The notes under the pieces were generated by a model that worked only from the letters and a program-made list of their open reading frames with translations, did no database searches and had not been told where the DNA came from. Made by a program: the position numbers and the translations under genes. A DNA stretch of 64,000 bases from Enterobacter cloacae complex sp. ECNIH7. GTDB lineage: Bacteria > Pseudomonadota > Gammaproteobacteria > Enterobacterales > Enterobacteriaceae. Every line of letters begins with the position of its first letter. Positions within the stretch are counted from its first letter, which is position 1. This document shows, piece after piece, positions 54,380-62,192 of this stretch. Location: the NCBI RefSeq assembly GCF_002208095.1, contig NZ_CP017990.1, positions 2,170,001 to 2,234,000 of the forward strand. The letters are read 5' to 3'.

Positions 54380-56041
54380 TCAGAACGTTTCCCAGTTGCT
54401 GTCGGTAGAGGCGGTTGTTGTTGCCGGGCGCAGCAGCTGTGGCGTTTTCAGATTGACCGGGCGCGGGGCGACCGCTTTTTCTTTGCCGTTCAGACGAAAC
54501 GCCGCTACCGCCTGGCGCAGCTGCTCGGACTGATCTTCCAGTGCCGCAGCCGCCGTGGCGGACTCCTGCACCAGCGCGGCGTTTTGCTGCGTCACGCTGT
54601 CCATCTGCGAAACGGCCAGGCTCACCTGCTCAATACCGCGGCTCTGCTCGTCAGAGGCAGATGAAATCTCACCCATAATATCGGTCACGCGGGTCACGGC
54701 GGCGACAATTTCCTTCATGGTGGTACCAGCCTCGCTGACCTGCTCAGAACCGGTATTCACCCGGCTGACGGAGTTCTCGATAAGCCCTTTGATCTCTTTC
54801 GCCGCCTGCGCGCTGCGGCTCGCCAGCGTACGGACTTCACCTGCAACAACCGCAAAACCACGGCCCTGTTCCCCGGCGCGTGCCGCTTCCACCGCGGCGT
54901 TAAGCGCCAGAATGTTGGTCTGGAACGCGATGCTGTCGATCACGCCGGTAATATGCGCAATTTGCTGCGAACTGTCGGCGATTTCGTTCATGGTGCGAAC
55001 CACGTTATCCACGACGTGACCGCCGCGCGCGGCCGTTTCAGAGGCGTTTTTCGCCAGCAGCGTGGCCTGACGGGCGTTATCGGAGTTCTGCTTAACCGTC
55101 GCGGTCAGCTCTTCCATGCTGGCGGCGGTCTCTTCGAGCGAGGCGGCCTGCTGCTCGGTGCGGGCGGAAAGATCGTTGCTCCCTGCGGCAATTTCGCCTG
55201 CGCCGGTGTAGATGGAATCCGTACTTCCCCGTACGGCGCTGACGGTGGTCACCAGCGACTGCTGCATCTCATGCAGGCCGGCGGCCAGCTGGCCCATCTC
55301 ATTGCGACCGGAGATAGCGATCTCCTGCGTCAGGTCGCCCCCTGCAATGGCGCGAATATGGTTCATAATGGAGTGGAGGGGTTTTAACAGCAGATGTTGT
55401 AAACCCTGCCAGATGACCACCAGAACCGCGATAACGGCCAGCAGAATAGCCGCCAGCGTCCACTGCATCTGCGTGAAGCTGCTCTGGTTCTCTTCGGTTG
55501 CGGCCTTCAGCAGGGTGTTGTTTTCGGCGCGCCAGCGGTTATAGACCGCTTCCATCTCGTCCTGCGCCTGCTGCGCGTCCAGATCGCCATAGGCCTGGTA
55601 GTTGTCGGCACGCAGATACTCAATCGATAAGCGCATCACTTCGTGCATCTGGTTCCAGGACTTCTGCATCTCGTCGGTTAATGCCGCCTCCTGGCCGTTA
55701 ACCTGCGGCAGCTTCTGCCACTCTTTGTTATAGGCTTCGGCTTTTGCCAGCGAGTCGGCTGCGGTGCCAAGCAGTTTATTGATCGCTGCAAGGGAAGCCG
55801 GGTCGCGCTGGTTTTTCAGGTAGCGGATCGCCACGCGGGTGACGGTGACGCGCGTTTTCACCAGCGTGTTTACGCTGTCGCTCAGGCTCTCCTGCTGGGC
55901 ATTGAGCACGCCGGAATTCTGGAAATTATGGCGATCGTTGCTGACGGCAGAGTAGAACAACCCTCCCGTGACAACTTGCAGCAGACAGAATATGGTGAGG
56001 GCAAAGATAATACCGGTAATCACGTGCAAATTTTTCAGCAT
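54380..56041 (-). CDS. methyl-accepting chemotaxis protein (Tar/Tsr type)
   Basis: Membrane chemoreceptor of 553 residues. Order: TM1 about 7-30, periplasmic four-helix-bundle ligand domain about 31-190, TM2 about 193-213, HAMP about 214-266, then the cytoplasmic methylation/signalling coiled coil. The hairpin tip FQTNILALNAAVEAARAGEQGRGFAVVAGEVR is the conserved CheA/CheW contact. The C terminus is NWETF, the pentapeptide tether for CheR and CheB, so it is a high-abundance-type receptor. The ligand domain lacks a recognisable Tar/Tsr amino-acid pocket motif, so ligand unknown. Not at this locus in E. coli K-12. Convergent with smrA. Confidence 0.93.
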   Translation of the reverse strand: MLKNLHVITGIIFALTIFCLLQVVTGGLFYSAVSNDRHNFQNSGVLNAQQESLSDSVNTLVKTRVTVTRVAIRYLKNQRDPASLAAINKLLGTAADSLAKAEAYNKEWQKLPQVNGQEAALTDEMQKSWNQMHEVMRLSIEYLRADNYQAYGDLDAQQAQDEMEAVYNRWRAENNTLLKAATEENQSSFTQMQWTLAAILLAVIAVLVVIWQGLQHLLLKPLHSIMNHIRAIAGGDLTQEIAISGRNEMGQLAAGLHEMQQSLVTTVSAVRGSTDSIYTGAGEIAAGSNDLSARTEQQAASLEETAASMEELTATVKQNSDNARQATLLAKNASETAARGGHVVDNVVRTMNEIADSSQQIAHITGVIDSIAFQTNILALNAAVEAARAGEQGRGFAVVAGEVRTLASRSAQAAKEIKGLIENSVSRVNTGSEQVSEAGTTMKEIVAAVTRVTDIMGEISSASDEQSRGIEQVSLAVSQMDSVTQQNAALVQESATAAAALEDQSEQLRQAVAAFRLNGKEKAVAPRPVNLKTPQLLRPATTTASTDSNWETF

Positions 56042-56185
56042 AGCGGTCGTCCGTTAGAAAGGATGCAGAGGTACACCAATACTATCGTCGTATAGAATTT
56101 AAACTTTAATTTAACTCGCGCTTAACTAAGGGCTCCGGTAAGGAACCTGTTGTAAATCCGGATCATTTTTATGAGGAAGGTTAAC

Positions 56186-57052
56186 ATGAGCAGCATTGAT
56201 AAAAGCGGGACGTACGCGCTCGGGACGCGGACGGTAAAACGACTGGGCTACGGTGCGATGCAGCTCGCCGGGCCGGGCGTCTTTGGCCCACCGAAGGATA
56301 AGCAGGCCGCGCTGGACGTGCTGCGCGAAGCGGTGGCGGCGGGGGTGAACCACATTGATACCAGTGATTTTTATGGTCCTCATGTCACTAACCAGCTGAT
56401 CCGCGAGGCGCTTCACCCGTACCGGGACGATCTGACGCTCGTCACCAAGATTGGTGCCCGCCGCAACGACAAAGGTGCCTGGCTGCCGGCCTTTTCCGCG
56501 CAGGAACTGACGCAGGCGGTGCATGACAACCTGCGTAATCTGCAGCTGGACGTGCTGGACGTGGTGAATCTGCGGATCATGTTTAGCGCACACGGGCCGG
56601 CGGAAGGGTCGATTACGGAACCGCTCTCCACCCTGGCCGAATTACAGCAGCAGGGTCTGGTGCGTCATATTGGCCTGAGCAACGTCACGGCAACCCAGGT
56701 TGCGGAAGCCCAGAAGATGGTGCCGGTGGTGTGCGTACAGAACATGTACAACATTGTGAACCGGGGTGACGACGCGCTGGTGGATCTGCTGGCGCAGCAG
56801 GGGATCGCGTATGTGCCGTTCTTCCCGCTGGGCGGCTTTACGCCACTGCAATCTTCCGGGCTGAAGACCGTCGCGGATTCACTGGGCGCCACGCCAATGC
56901 AGGTTGCGCTGGCATGGCTGCTTCAGCGTTCCCCGAATATTCTGCTGATCCCTGGCACCTCTTCCGTAGCGCATTTACGGCAAAACCTCGCGGCGGGGGA
57001 GCTGCGGTTGCCGCCTGAAGCACTGGAAACGCTGAATTCGCTGATGGATTAA
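56186..57052 (+). CDS. pdxI: pyridoxal reductase PdxI (YdbC), aldo/keto reductase family
   Basis: NADPH-dependent aldo/keto reductase of 288 residues, clearly orthologous to E. coli YdbC, which reduces pyridoxal to pyridoxine in B6 salvage. AKR signatures: GYGAMQLAGPGVFGPP near the N terminus, the catalytic aspartate/tyrosine in HIDTSDFYGPHVTNQ, the lysine in LVTKIGARR and the C-terminal cofactor motif IPGTSSVAHLRQN. I use ATG 56186 (GAGGAAGG upstream). Third B6 gene in this window, besides pdxH and pdxY, but far from them. Confidence 0.92.
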   Translation: MSSIDKSGTYALGTRTVKRLGYGAMQLAGPGVFGPPKDKQAALDVLREAVAAGVNHIDTSDFYGPHVTNQLIREALHPYRDDLTLVTKIGARRNDKGAWLPAFSAQELTQAVHDNLRNLQLDVLDVVNLRIMFSAHGPAEGSITEPLSTLAELQQQGLVRHIGLSNVTATQVAEAQKMVPVVCVQNMYNIVNRGDDALVDLLAQQGIAYVPFFPLGGFTPLQSSGLKTVADSLGATPMQVALAWLLQRSPNILLIPGTSSVAHLRQNLAAGELRLPPEALETLNSLMD

Positions 57053-57060
57053 AGGTGACA

Positions 57061-57096
57061 CGCGCAAAGCCTGAAGGATGCTTCCGGCTTTGCGCG
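57061..57096. terminator. hairpin between pdxI and the RHH gene
   Basis: CGCGCAAAGCC (57061-57071) and GGCTTTGCGCG (57086-57096), perfect 11-bp stem with a 14-nt loop that can pair internally. It serves two convergent genes; no U tract is evident. Confidence 0.7.
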
Positions 57097-57097
57097 C

Positions 57098-57298
57098 TTA
57101 GGCTCCTGTCTGACTTTTCTGCCTGTGCAGCGCTAATGCTTCCGCCACAATCTCCTGCTTGCTCTTACGCGTCTCAAAGGCGGTGGTTCTGATGTACTCC
57201 ATCAGATCGGGATCGATGCGGGCGCTCAACATCCTGAGATCGGCCTCCTTTGCCAGACCGCGTGCAACACGCTTGTCTGGATAGTCACGGGCTGGCAT
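57098..57298 (-). CDS. ribbon-helix-helix protein, antitoxin-like (orphan)
   Basis: A 66-residue protein with a predicted ribbon-helix-helix fold: strand LRMLSARIDPDLMEYIRT (about 21-38), then helix TRKSKQEIVAEALALHRQ (43-60). This is the pattern of CopG/ParD/RelB-type DNA-binding antitoxins and plasmid regulators, and it is basic at the N terminus. There is no toxin-sized gene on either side, so it is an orphan regulator or the remainder of a toxin-antitoxin pair. GGAG lies 10 nt before ATG 57298. TGACTT/AAGTCA repeats in the 60-140 bp upstream are probable operators. Confidence 0.8.
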   Translation of the reverse strand: MPARDYPDKRVARGLAKEADLRMLSARIDPDLMEYIRTTAFETRKSKQEIVAEALALHRQKSQTGA

Positions 57299-57353
57299 TG
57301 AAAATATTCTCCAGTAAGTCTTGTTAATTCGTTCGGTAAAATATGCTTTTATC

Positions 57354-57439
57354 TGACTTAAAAAGTCAACATGCAGTGATTTGATAGTGATTAAATTTCC
57401 AAATAAGTCATTATGAAGTATTTGCTATATGACTTTTTA
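57354..57439. promoter_or_regulatory. cluster of TGACTT repeats, probable operator of the RHH protein
   Basis: TGACTTAAAAAGTCA at 57354-57368 is a palindrome; AAGTCA recurs near 57404, and ATGACTTTTTAATGACTT at about 57429-57446 holds two direct copies. Short hexamer repeats of this kind are typical for ribbon-helix-helix autorepressors. Inferred, not shown. Confidence 0.5.
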
Positions 57440-57591
57440 ATGACTTATATTAGCGCGTCTCTTAATGCATTCCGGGGAGAACCATGGGGAGGGTTATCGG
57501 CGGGCAACGTTGCTAAATTAAAACCGCTCAAACTTCAACGCGTTTGGGTTCGCCTTTGGAAATGACCTTGATCCTTGTCCATAATTCGTAA

Positions 57592-57611
57592 TACTGTATT
57601 TATATACAGTA
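57592..57611. promoter_or_regulatory. LexA (SOS) box of umuDC
   Basis: TACTGTATTTATATACAGTA contains the consensus CTGT-N8-ACAG with TA-rich centre and is symmetric at both ends. It lies 18 bp before the umuD start, so umuDC is SOS-controlled. Confidence 0.92.
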
Positions 57612-57629
57612 TCTGGCGAGAAAGGCATT

Positions 57630-58064
57630 ATGGACACTCTCTTTTCTTATCACCCAAAACAAGACATTGAATTACCTTTGTTTTTAGAGCGCGTGGCCTG
57701 TGGTTTTCCCAGCCCGGCGCAGGATTATGTGGAGGATCGTCTCGATCTTAACCGGCTGGCAGTCAGACACCCCAGTGCGACCTATTTTATCAAGGTGAGT
57801 GGAGACTCCATGATTGGGGCGGGGATCGGCGACGGCGATCTGCTGGTGGTCGATCGTTCGTTAAATGCCGAACACGGGGATATCGTCGTGGCGTCGGTCG
57901 CCGGTGAGTTTACGGTGAAAGAGCTACAGACCCGCCCGGTTCTGAGACTTCTGCCGCATAATGCCCGCTATCAGCCGATTACCTTTCAGTCCGAAGAGGA
58001 GCTGCAGATCTTCGGCGTCGTCACCCACACTCTCAAAACGCATAAACATGTTCGCGCTGGTTGA
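57630..58064 (+). CDS. umuD: translesion polymerase V subunit UmuD
   Basis: RecA-activated, self-cleaving subunit of DNA polymerase V; 144 residues. The cleavage site is C24-G25 within ACGFPSP; the catalytic dyad is Ser60 (SGDSM) and Lys97 (FTVKEL), at the same positions as in E. coli UmuD. The C terminus is extended past the usual VVTHTLK by HKHVRAG-type residues, so its coding region overlaps umuC by 17 nt. A LexA box is directly upstream. Confidence 0.94.
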   Translation: MDTLFSYHPKQDIELPLFLERVACGFPSPAQDYVEDRLDLNRLAVRHPSATYFIKVSGDSMIGAGIGDGDLLVVDRSLNAEHGDIVVASVAGEFTVKELQTRPVLRLLPHNARYQPITFQSEEELQIFGVVTHTLKTHKHVRAG

Positions 58065-59310
58065 TGTGAATAGCTTTTACGCCTCCTGCGAGAAGGTATT
58101 CCGCCCCGATCTGGAGGGGAAACCCATCGTGGTGGTGTCCAATAACGACGGCTGCATTATTTCGCTGTCGCGGGAGGCAAAGCAGTTCGGCATAAAAATG
58201 GGTGAGCCGTATTTTAAATTCAAAGAAAAGCTATACCCGTCAAAAGTTTACGTCTTTAGCTCGAACTATGCGCTGTATGCCGATCTCAGCAGTCGGGTAA
58301 TGCAGACGCTGACCGATCTCGCCCCGGCAATCGAGATTTACTCTATCGATGAGGCGTTCGTGAACGTTTCAGGGGTCAGCCACTGCCTGTCGCTGGAAGC
58401 GTTCGGTCACCAGATGCGCACAGAGGTCTTTAAAAATACGGGCCTAACCGTTGGCGTCGGTATTGCCCCGACCAAAACCCTTGCAAAGCTGGCCAACTAT
58501 GCGGCGAAACGGTGGTCCGGCACTGGCGGCGTGGTCGATCTCTCAGGCCGCGAGCGGCAGCGTAAGCTGCTGGAAAAGGTTCCGGTAGAGGAGGTGTGGG
58601 GGGTAGGGCGGCGCATCACGAAAAAGCTCAACGCTATGGGGATCACCACGGCGCTGGAGCTGGCGGAAGCGTCGTCCTGGGTCATCCGCAAACATTTCAA
58701 CGTGGTACTGGAACGTACGGCCCGCGAGCTGCGCGGTGAGCCCTGTCTTGATCTGGAGGAGTTCACCCCCACGAAGCAGCAAATCATCTGTAGCCGTTCG
58801 TTTGGACACCGTATTACGCAGTACGAGGAGATGCACCAGGCTATTTGCGCCTACGCGGAACGCGCTGCGGAAAAACTGCGCGGCGAGCATCAATACTGTC
58901 GTTTTATCAGCGTATTTGTTCGCACCAGCCCGCATGCGGACAACGAAATTTATTACGGCAATCAGGCTTCTGTCACCCTGATGACGCCCACCAATGACTC
59001 GCGCGATATCATCCGCGCCGCCACGGAGGCGCTGGGGCGCATATGGCTCGACGGCTATCGCTATATGAAAGCCGGGGTCATGCTGGCGGACTTTTTCAGC
59101 AGCGGCGTCGCCCAGCTTAATTTGTTTGACGATAATCGTCTGCGCGCCAACAGCGCGGCGCTGATGGAGATGATGGACAGCGTAAATCATTCCGGTAAAG
59201 GGAAGATATGGTTCGCCGGACAGGGTATTGAGAAATCCTGGGCGATGAAGCGTGAGATGCTGTCACCGGCCTATACGACGCGGTACGCCGATTTGCCGGT
59301 GGCGAAGTAG
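58048..59310 (+). CDS. umuC: translesion DNA polymerase V catalytic subunit UmuC
   Basis: Y-family DNA polymerase, 420 residues from ATG 58048 ([18 protein letters not shown]). The catalytic acidic residues are Asp6 in VDVNSFY and the DE pair in YSIDEAFV. The little finger and C-terminal part (to about 420) include the beta-clamp-binding-like region LNLFDD. It forms Pol V with processed UmuD'2 for SOS mutagenesis. A frame starting at 57961 is only an artefact of overlap with umuD. Length is close to E. coli UmuC (422). Confidence 0.95.
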   Translation: MFALVDVNSFYASCEKVFRPDLEGKPIVVVSNNDGCIISLSREAKQFGIKMGEPYFKFKEKLYPSKVYVFSSNYALYADLSSRVMQTLTDLAPAIEIYSIDEAFVNVSGVSHCLSLEAFGHQMRTEVFKNTGLTVGVGIAPTKTLAKLANYAAKRWSGTGGVVDLSGRERQRKLLEKVPVEEVWGVGRRITKKLNAMGITTALELAEASSWVIRKHFNVVLERTARELRGEPCLDLEEFTPTKQQIICSRSFGHRITQYEEMHQAICAYAERAAEKLRGEHQYCRFISVFVRTSPHADNEIYYGNQASVTLMTPTNDSRDIIRAATEALGRIWLDGYRYMKAGVMLADFFSSGVAQLNLFDDNRLRANSAALMEMMDSVNHSGKGKIWFAGQGIEKSWAMKREMLSPAYTTRYADLPVAK

Positions 59311-59322
59311 AAGATGGTTGCG

Positions 59323-59592
59323 TTATTTCTTTTGCACCAACCAGGTTGCCGCAGCCGCCAGCGCGCCGATCAGCGGCATTTCGCCCGCTCCGGCCAGGAA
59401 GTTATAGCGATCGATCTCATTATTTTTACGGATATCGGCAAGGCGGGTAAGCGCCTCTTTTTCATCCGCTGCGCCAATCTCCTCAAACTGTTTTTCAAAC
59501 CCCTGAGCGATGAGCTGAGCGGCCGCATCGGTGTTTGCGCTCTCGATCGCAATCAGGTTCGGGCCTTTTTGGAAAAAACGATAATCCGGCAT
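59323..59592 (-). CDS. hypothetical 89-residue protein with C-terminal hydrophobic helix
   Basis: I do not recognise this protein. From ATG 59592 (MPDYRFFQKGPNLIAI, GGAG upstream) it has a soluble, acidic, helical middle (about 20-62, LIAQGFEKQFEEIGAADEKEALTRLADIR) and a hydrophobic C-terminal segment (about 70-86, MPLIGALAAAATWLV) ending in QKK, so it could be a tail-anchored inner-membrane protein. A longer frame from 59655 lacks a ribosome binding site. It is convergent with umuC, 12 bp apart. Base composition is like the core genes. Confidence 0.68.
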   Translation of the reverse strand: MPDYRFFQKGPNLIAIESANTDAAAQLIAQGFEKQFEEIGAADEKEALTRLADIRKNNEIDRYNFLAGAGEMPLIGALAAAATWLVQKK

Positions 59593-59675
59593 AAGTGCTC
59601 CAGAAAGAGGAGGATACGGTAAAAATACTCTATTCCTGGCGGTTGAAAAATGCACGTCATTTACGGCGGAAACAA

Positions 59676-60563
59676 TCAGTTTTTCTTCAGTATTTCAGGC
59701 AGCAACTGCTCAATCACGCTGACGACCTTTCTGACGCGCTGCGGAATAAAGCGGGCGTCAGGATAGACGGCATAGAGGAAGCGATCGGGTAACCGCCAGT
59801 CGGGCAGCACCGGTACCAGCGTGCCCGCCTGCAGCGCCCTGGCCACGAGCGGTCGCTGCATGCCGCCGATACCGATGCCTGACTCCAGCGCCTGCAGCAG
59901 TGCGTCGCTGGTGTTGGCACGGAAAACGGTATTCACGTTGATCTCGACCGTTTCCTCGTCAGAAATCAGGCGCAGGGGGGCATCCAGCGGAATACCGCTG
60001 AACCGTACGTGTGGCAGCGTGGTCAGTTCGCTGACGGTGTGTACCGCCTGAGAACCGGGAGCGGCAAACAGCGCGGCTTCAATACGCGCCAGCACGCGAG
60101 CCGCGTGCGCCTGCGGAGGCTCGCTGCTCAGCCGTATCGCGACATCCACGCCCTCCGTCACCAGATCGGCAAGGCGGTCATCCAGGGAAATCATCAGCTG
60201 CAGTTCGGGATGCAGGCGCTGTAGCGCCAGCAGATGCGGCAAAATGATCTGCCCCAGGCCGCTCGGCAACTGGACATGGACGCGTCCCTGAACGCGATGA
60301 TCGGCAGGATGTAAACGCCTTTCCGCTTCCCCCATAGCGTCCAGCACAAGCTGCATATCTCGCCGGTAACGTTCACCCTGTTCGGTCAGCTTCATCGTAC
60401 GCGTCGTACGGTGCAGCAGCACCACGCCAAGCTCATCCTCAAGCGCCGCGATCTGTTGACTGACGGCGGACTGCTTAATACCGGTCTGACGGGCGGCCGC
60501 TGAAAACGAGCCCGCTTCAGCGACGCGTAGAAAGGTAGAAATGGCGGTGAGCTTATTATTCAT
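59676..60563 (-). CDS. LysR-family transcriptional regulator (divergent from an SDR gene)
   Basis: A 295-residue LTTR with the HTH at about 5-63 (FLRVAEAGSFSAAARQTGIKQSAVSQQIAALE). The effector domain is of the type that regulates quinone or aldehyde reductases (DLVTEGVDVAIRLSSEP). Its start is 97 bp from the ATG of the SDR gene on the opposite strand, which is the likely target. No named ortholog is recognised. A fragment of a related LysR protein lies about 1.2 kb away at 61808. Confidence 0.9.
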   Translation of the reverse strand: MNNKLTAISTFLRVAEAGSFSAAARQTGIKQSAVSQQIAALEDELGVVLLHRTTRTMKLTEQGERYRRDMQLVLDAMGEAERRLHPADHRVQGRVHVQLPSGLGQIILPHLLALQRLHPELQLMISLDDRLADLVTEGVDVAIRLSSEPPQAHAARVLARIEAALFAAPGSQAVHTVSELTTLPHVRFSGIPLDAPLRLISDEETVEINVNTVFRANTSDALLQALESGIGIGGMQRPLVARALQAGTLVPVLPDWRLPDRFLYAVYPDARFIPQRVRKVVSVIEQLLPEILKKN

Positions 60564-60660
60564 TTAATGATTCTGCTTATAAGTGCCATCGGTGTCAGGG
60601 GATATCTCCAGAAAAAATAATAGATCACACTGCGTCTGTCACCCTTTCCGGAGAAACACC

Positions 60661-61716
60661 ATGAATAAGATGCAGCAACACAACGTCGCCCTGGTCGCGG
60701 GGGCCAGCGGCATTGTCGGCAGACAGCTGGTCAATACGCTCCTGCACCATCAGTGGGAGGTGATTGGCCTCAGTCGCCGCGAGGTAACCCATCCGGACGG
60801 CATTCCCGTGGTGAACGTCGATTTACTGGATGCGAAGGATACCGCACGGGCGCTGCACGCCCTGAACGGTGTCACCCACATCTTTTACAGCGCCTGGGCG
60901 AATGCGGCGAATTGGACGGACATGGTTGAGCCGAACGTCACCATGCTGCGTAATCTGGTCAGCACCCTCGAAAAAACGGCGCCTTTGCAGACGGTAAGCC
61001 TGATGCAGGGGTACAAAGTCTATGGTGCGCATCTGGGACCGTTTAAAACCCCGGCGCGGGAAAGCGATCCCGGCGTGCCGGGTGCCGAATTTAACGCCGC
61101 GCAGCTAGCGTGGCTCAGCCAGTTTCAGCGGGGAAAACGCTGGCACTGGAATGCTATCAGGCCGGGCGTGGTGGGGAGCGCGGTACCGGGTAATGCCATG
61201 AACCTTGCGCTGAGCATCGCCCTGTACGCCTCCCTGTGCAAGGCGCTGGGGTTACCGCTGCGTTTTCCCGGTTCGGAACAGGCCTGGCACAGCATCGTTG
61301 ACCATACCGACGCCGGGCTGCTGGCCGAGGCCACGGTGTGGGCCGCCGCGTCACCTGCGGCACAGAATCAGGCGTTCAACGTAAACAATGGCGATATCTG
61401 GCGCTGGAGCGAGCTGTGGCCGCGCATCGCACGCTGGTTTGAACTGGACTCTGCGCCGCCGGTGAGGCTGTCATTTCATCAGCTGTTTAACGACTATCAC
61501 GGCGTATGGCGCGAGCTTGCCGAAGAGCGGCTGGTGGAAGCGGATATTCTGCAGCTGAGCGACGGGCGGTTTGCCGATTTTGTCTTTAGCTGGGACTACG
61601 ACATGTTTGGTGACGGGAGCAAACTCCGGCGATCGGGCTTCACGCAAATGCAGGCGACCGATGAGATGTTTTTCAGCCTGTTCGCGCAGATGAGAGCCGC
61701 GCGGATTATTCCCTGA
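60661..61716 (+). CDS. NAD(P)-binding SDR oxidoreductase, PRISE-like
   Basis: Atypical extended short-chain dehydrogenase/reductase of 351 residues from ATG 60661 (MNKMQQHNVALVAGASG; GGAG upstream). The glycine-rich GASGIVGRQLV (about 13-23) and basic SRRE after the second strand favour NADPH. LMQGYKVYGAHLGPFKTPARE is characteristic of the progesterone 5-beta-reductase/iridoid synthase-like (PRISE) enone reductase group, with the lysine-containing motif in place of YxxxK. The physiological substrate is unknown. It has the classical divergent arrangement with the LysR gene. Confidence 0.88.
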   Translation: MNKMQQHNVALVAGASGIVGRQLVNTLLHHQWEVIGLSRREVTHPDGIPVVNVDLLDAKDTARALHALNGVTHIFYSAWANAANWTDMVEPNVTMLRNLVSTLEKTAPLQTVSLMQGYKVYGAHLGPFKTPARESDPGVPGAEFNAAQLAWLSQFQRGKRWHWNAIRPGVVGSAVPGNAMNLALSIALYASLCKALGLPLRFPGSEQAWHSIVDHTDAGLLAEATVWAAASPAAQNQAFNVNNGDIWRWSELWPRIARWFELDSAPPVRLSFHQLFNDYHGVWRELAEERLVEADILQLSDGRFADFVFSWDYDMFGDGSKLRRSGFTQMQATDEMFFSLFAQMRAARIIP

Positions 61717-62192
61717 TGAGCCTGGGCGTCCTGGTGCAGGCCAGGACGCCGGGTGCTTACTCAACCGTTAACGCATTCACAACCTCGGCCACGCTTTTCA
61801 CGCTGCGGATATTCCTATCTCTTTTGCGGCATTGCGGGTGATGCCCGGCATGCCTGATTTTTATCGTCAGCATCCTGAAATCGATATCATTCCGAGCAGC
61901 TCTGAACACCGCCGGGATATGTTCTGGTGCTGCCTTGACTGTGTGCTGTGGGTGGGCGAACTGGGCGACGGCGACTATATGGCCTAGTGGGAGCGAAGCT
62001 GCAAAATGCGACATCTGGCTTTTTTTGAACTGGAACTGAGTAAAAATGGCTCTTTACCGGGTATGCAGGAACAGGCGGATACAATCCCCTCGATACATTT
62101 GAGCATGTGCATCATCTACTGAAGATAGAGCGGTAATTTTGGTTAAGGTATGATGGGATATTTATTAACCCTCAAAACTAAAAGGATTTTCC
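61717..62192. other. 476-bp degenerate region between the SDR gene and tle1
   Basis: A 10-bp hairpin, GGCGTCCTGG (61725-61734) and CCAGGACGCC (61741-61750), follows the SDR stop as a likely terminator. It is followed by coding fragments, including the LysR relic at 61808. An open frame at 62044-62136 ends in VHHLLKIER without a start codon and looks like the tail of a lost gene. The tle1 promoter should lie around 62140-62180. Confidence 0.65.
61808..61987 (+). pseudogene. LysR-type regulator fragment (effector domain only)
   Basis: The frame from 61808 to TAG at 61987 reads about 59 residues including MPDFYRQHPEIDI and a segment ending DCVLWVGELGDGDYMA. This aligns with the first part of the LTTR effector domain (the usual form is LPDFYxRYPDI ... 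GxDCVxRVGxLxDSS). There is no start, no HTH and a premature stop, so it is a remnant. The origin could be a second LysR gene lost by rearrangement. No ribosome binding site. Confidence 0.7.

Larger units (their letters stand above)
57299..57629. other. 331-bp divergent intergenic region, RHH gene / umuDC
   Basis: Very AT-rich between 57300 and 57460, then moderately GC-rich. It contains the TGACTT/AAGTCA repeats near the RHH gene and the LexA box of umuDC. I see no further gene. Confidence 0.65.

Noticed and set aside
61757..62014. 85-codon minus-strand frame in the degenerate region
   Set aside because: Most of it is antisense to the LysR relic; only its last dozen codons look like a real protein tail, so no intact gene is claimed.
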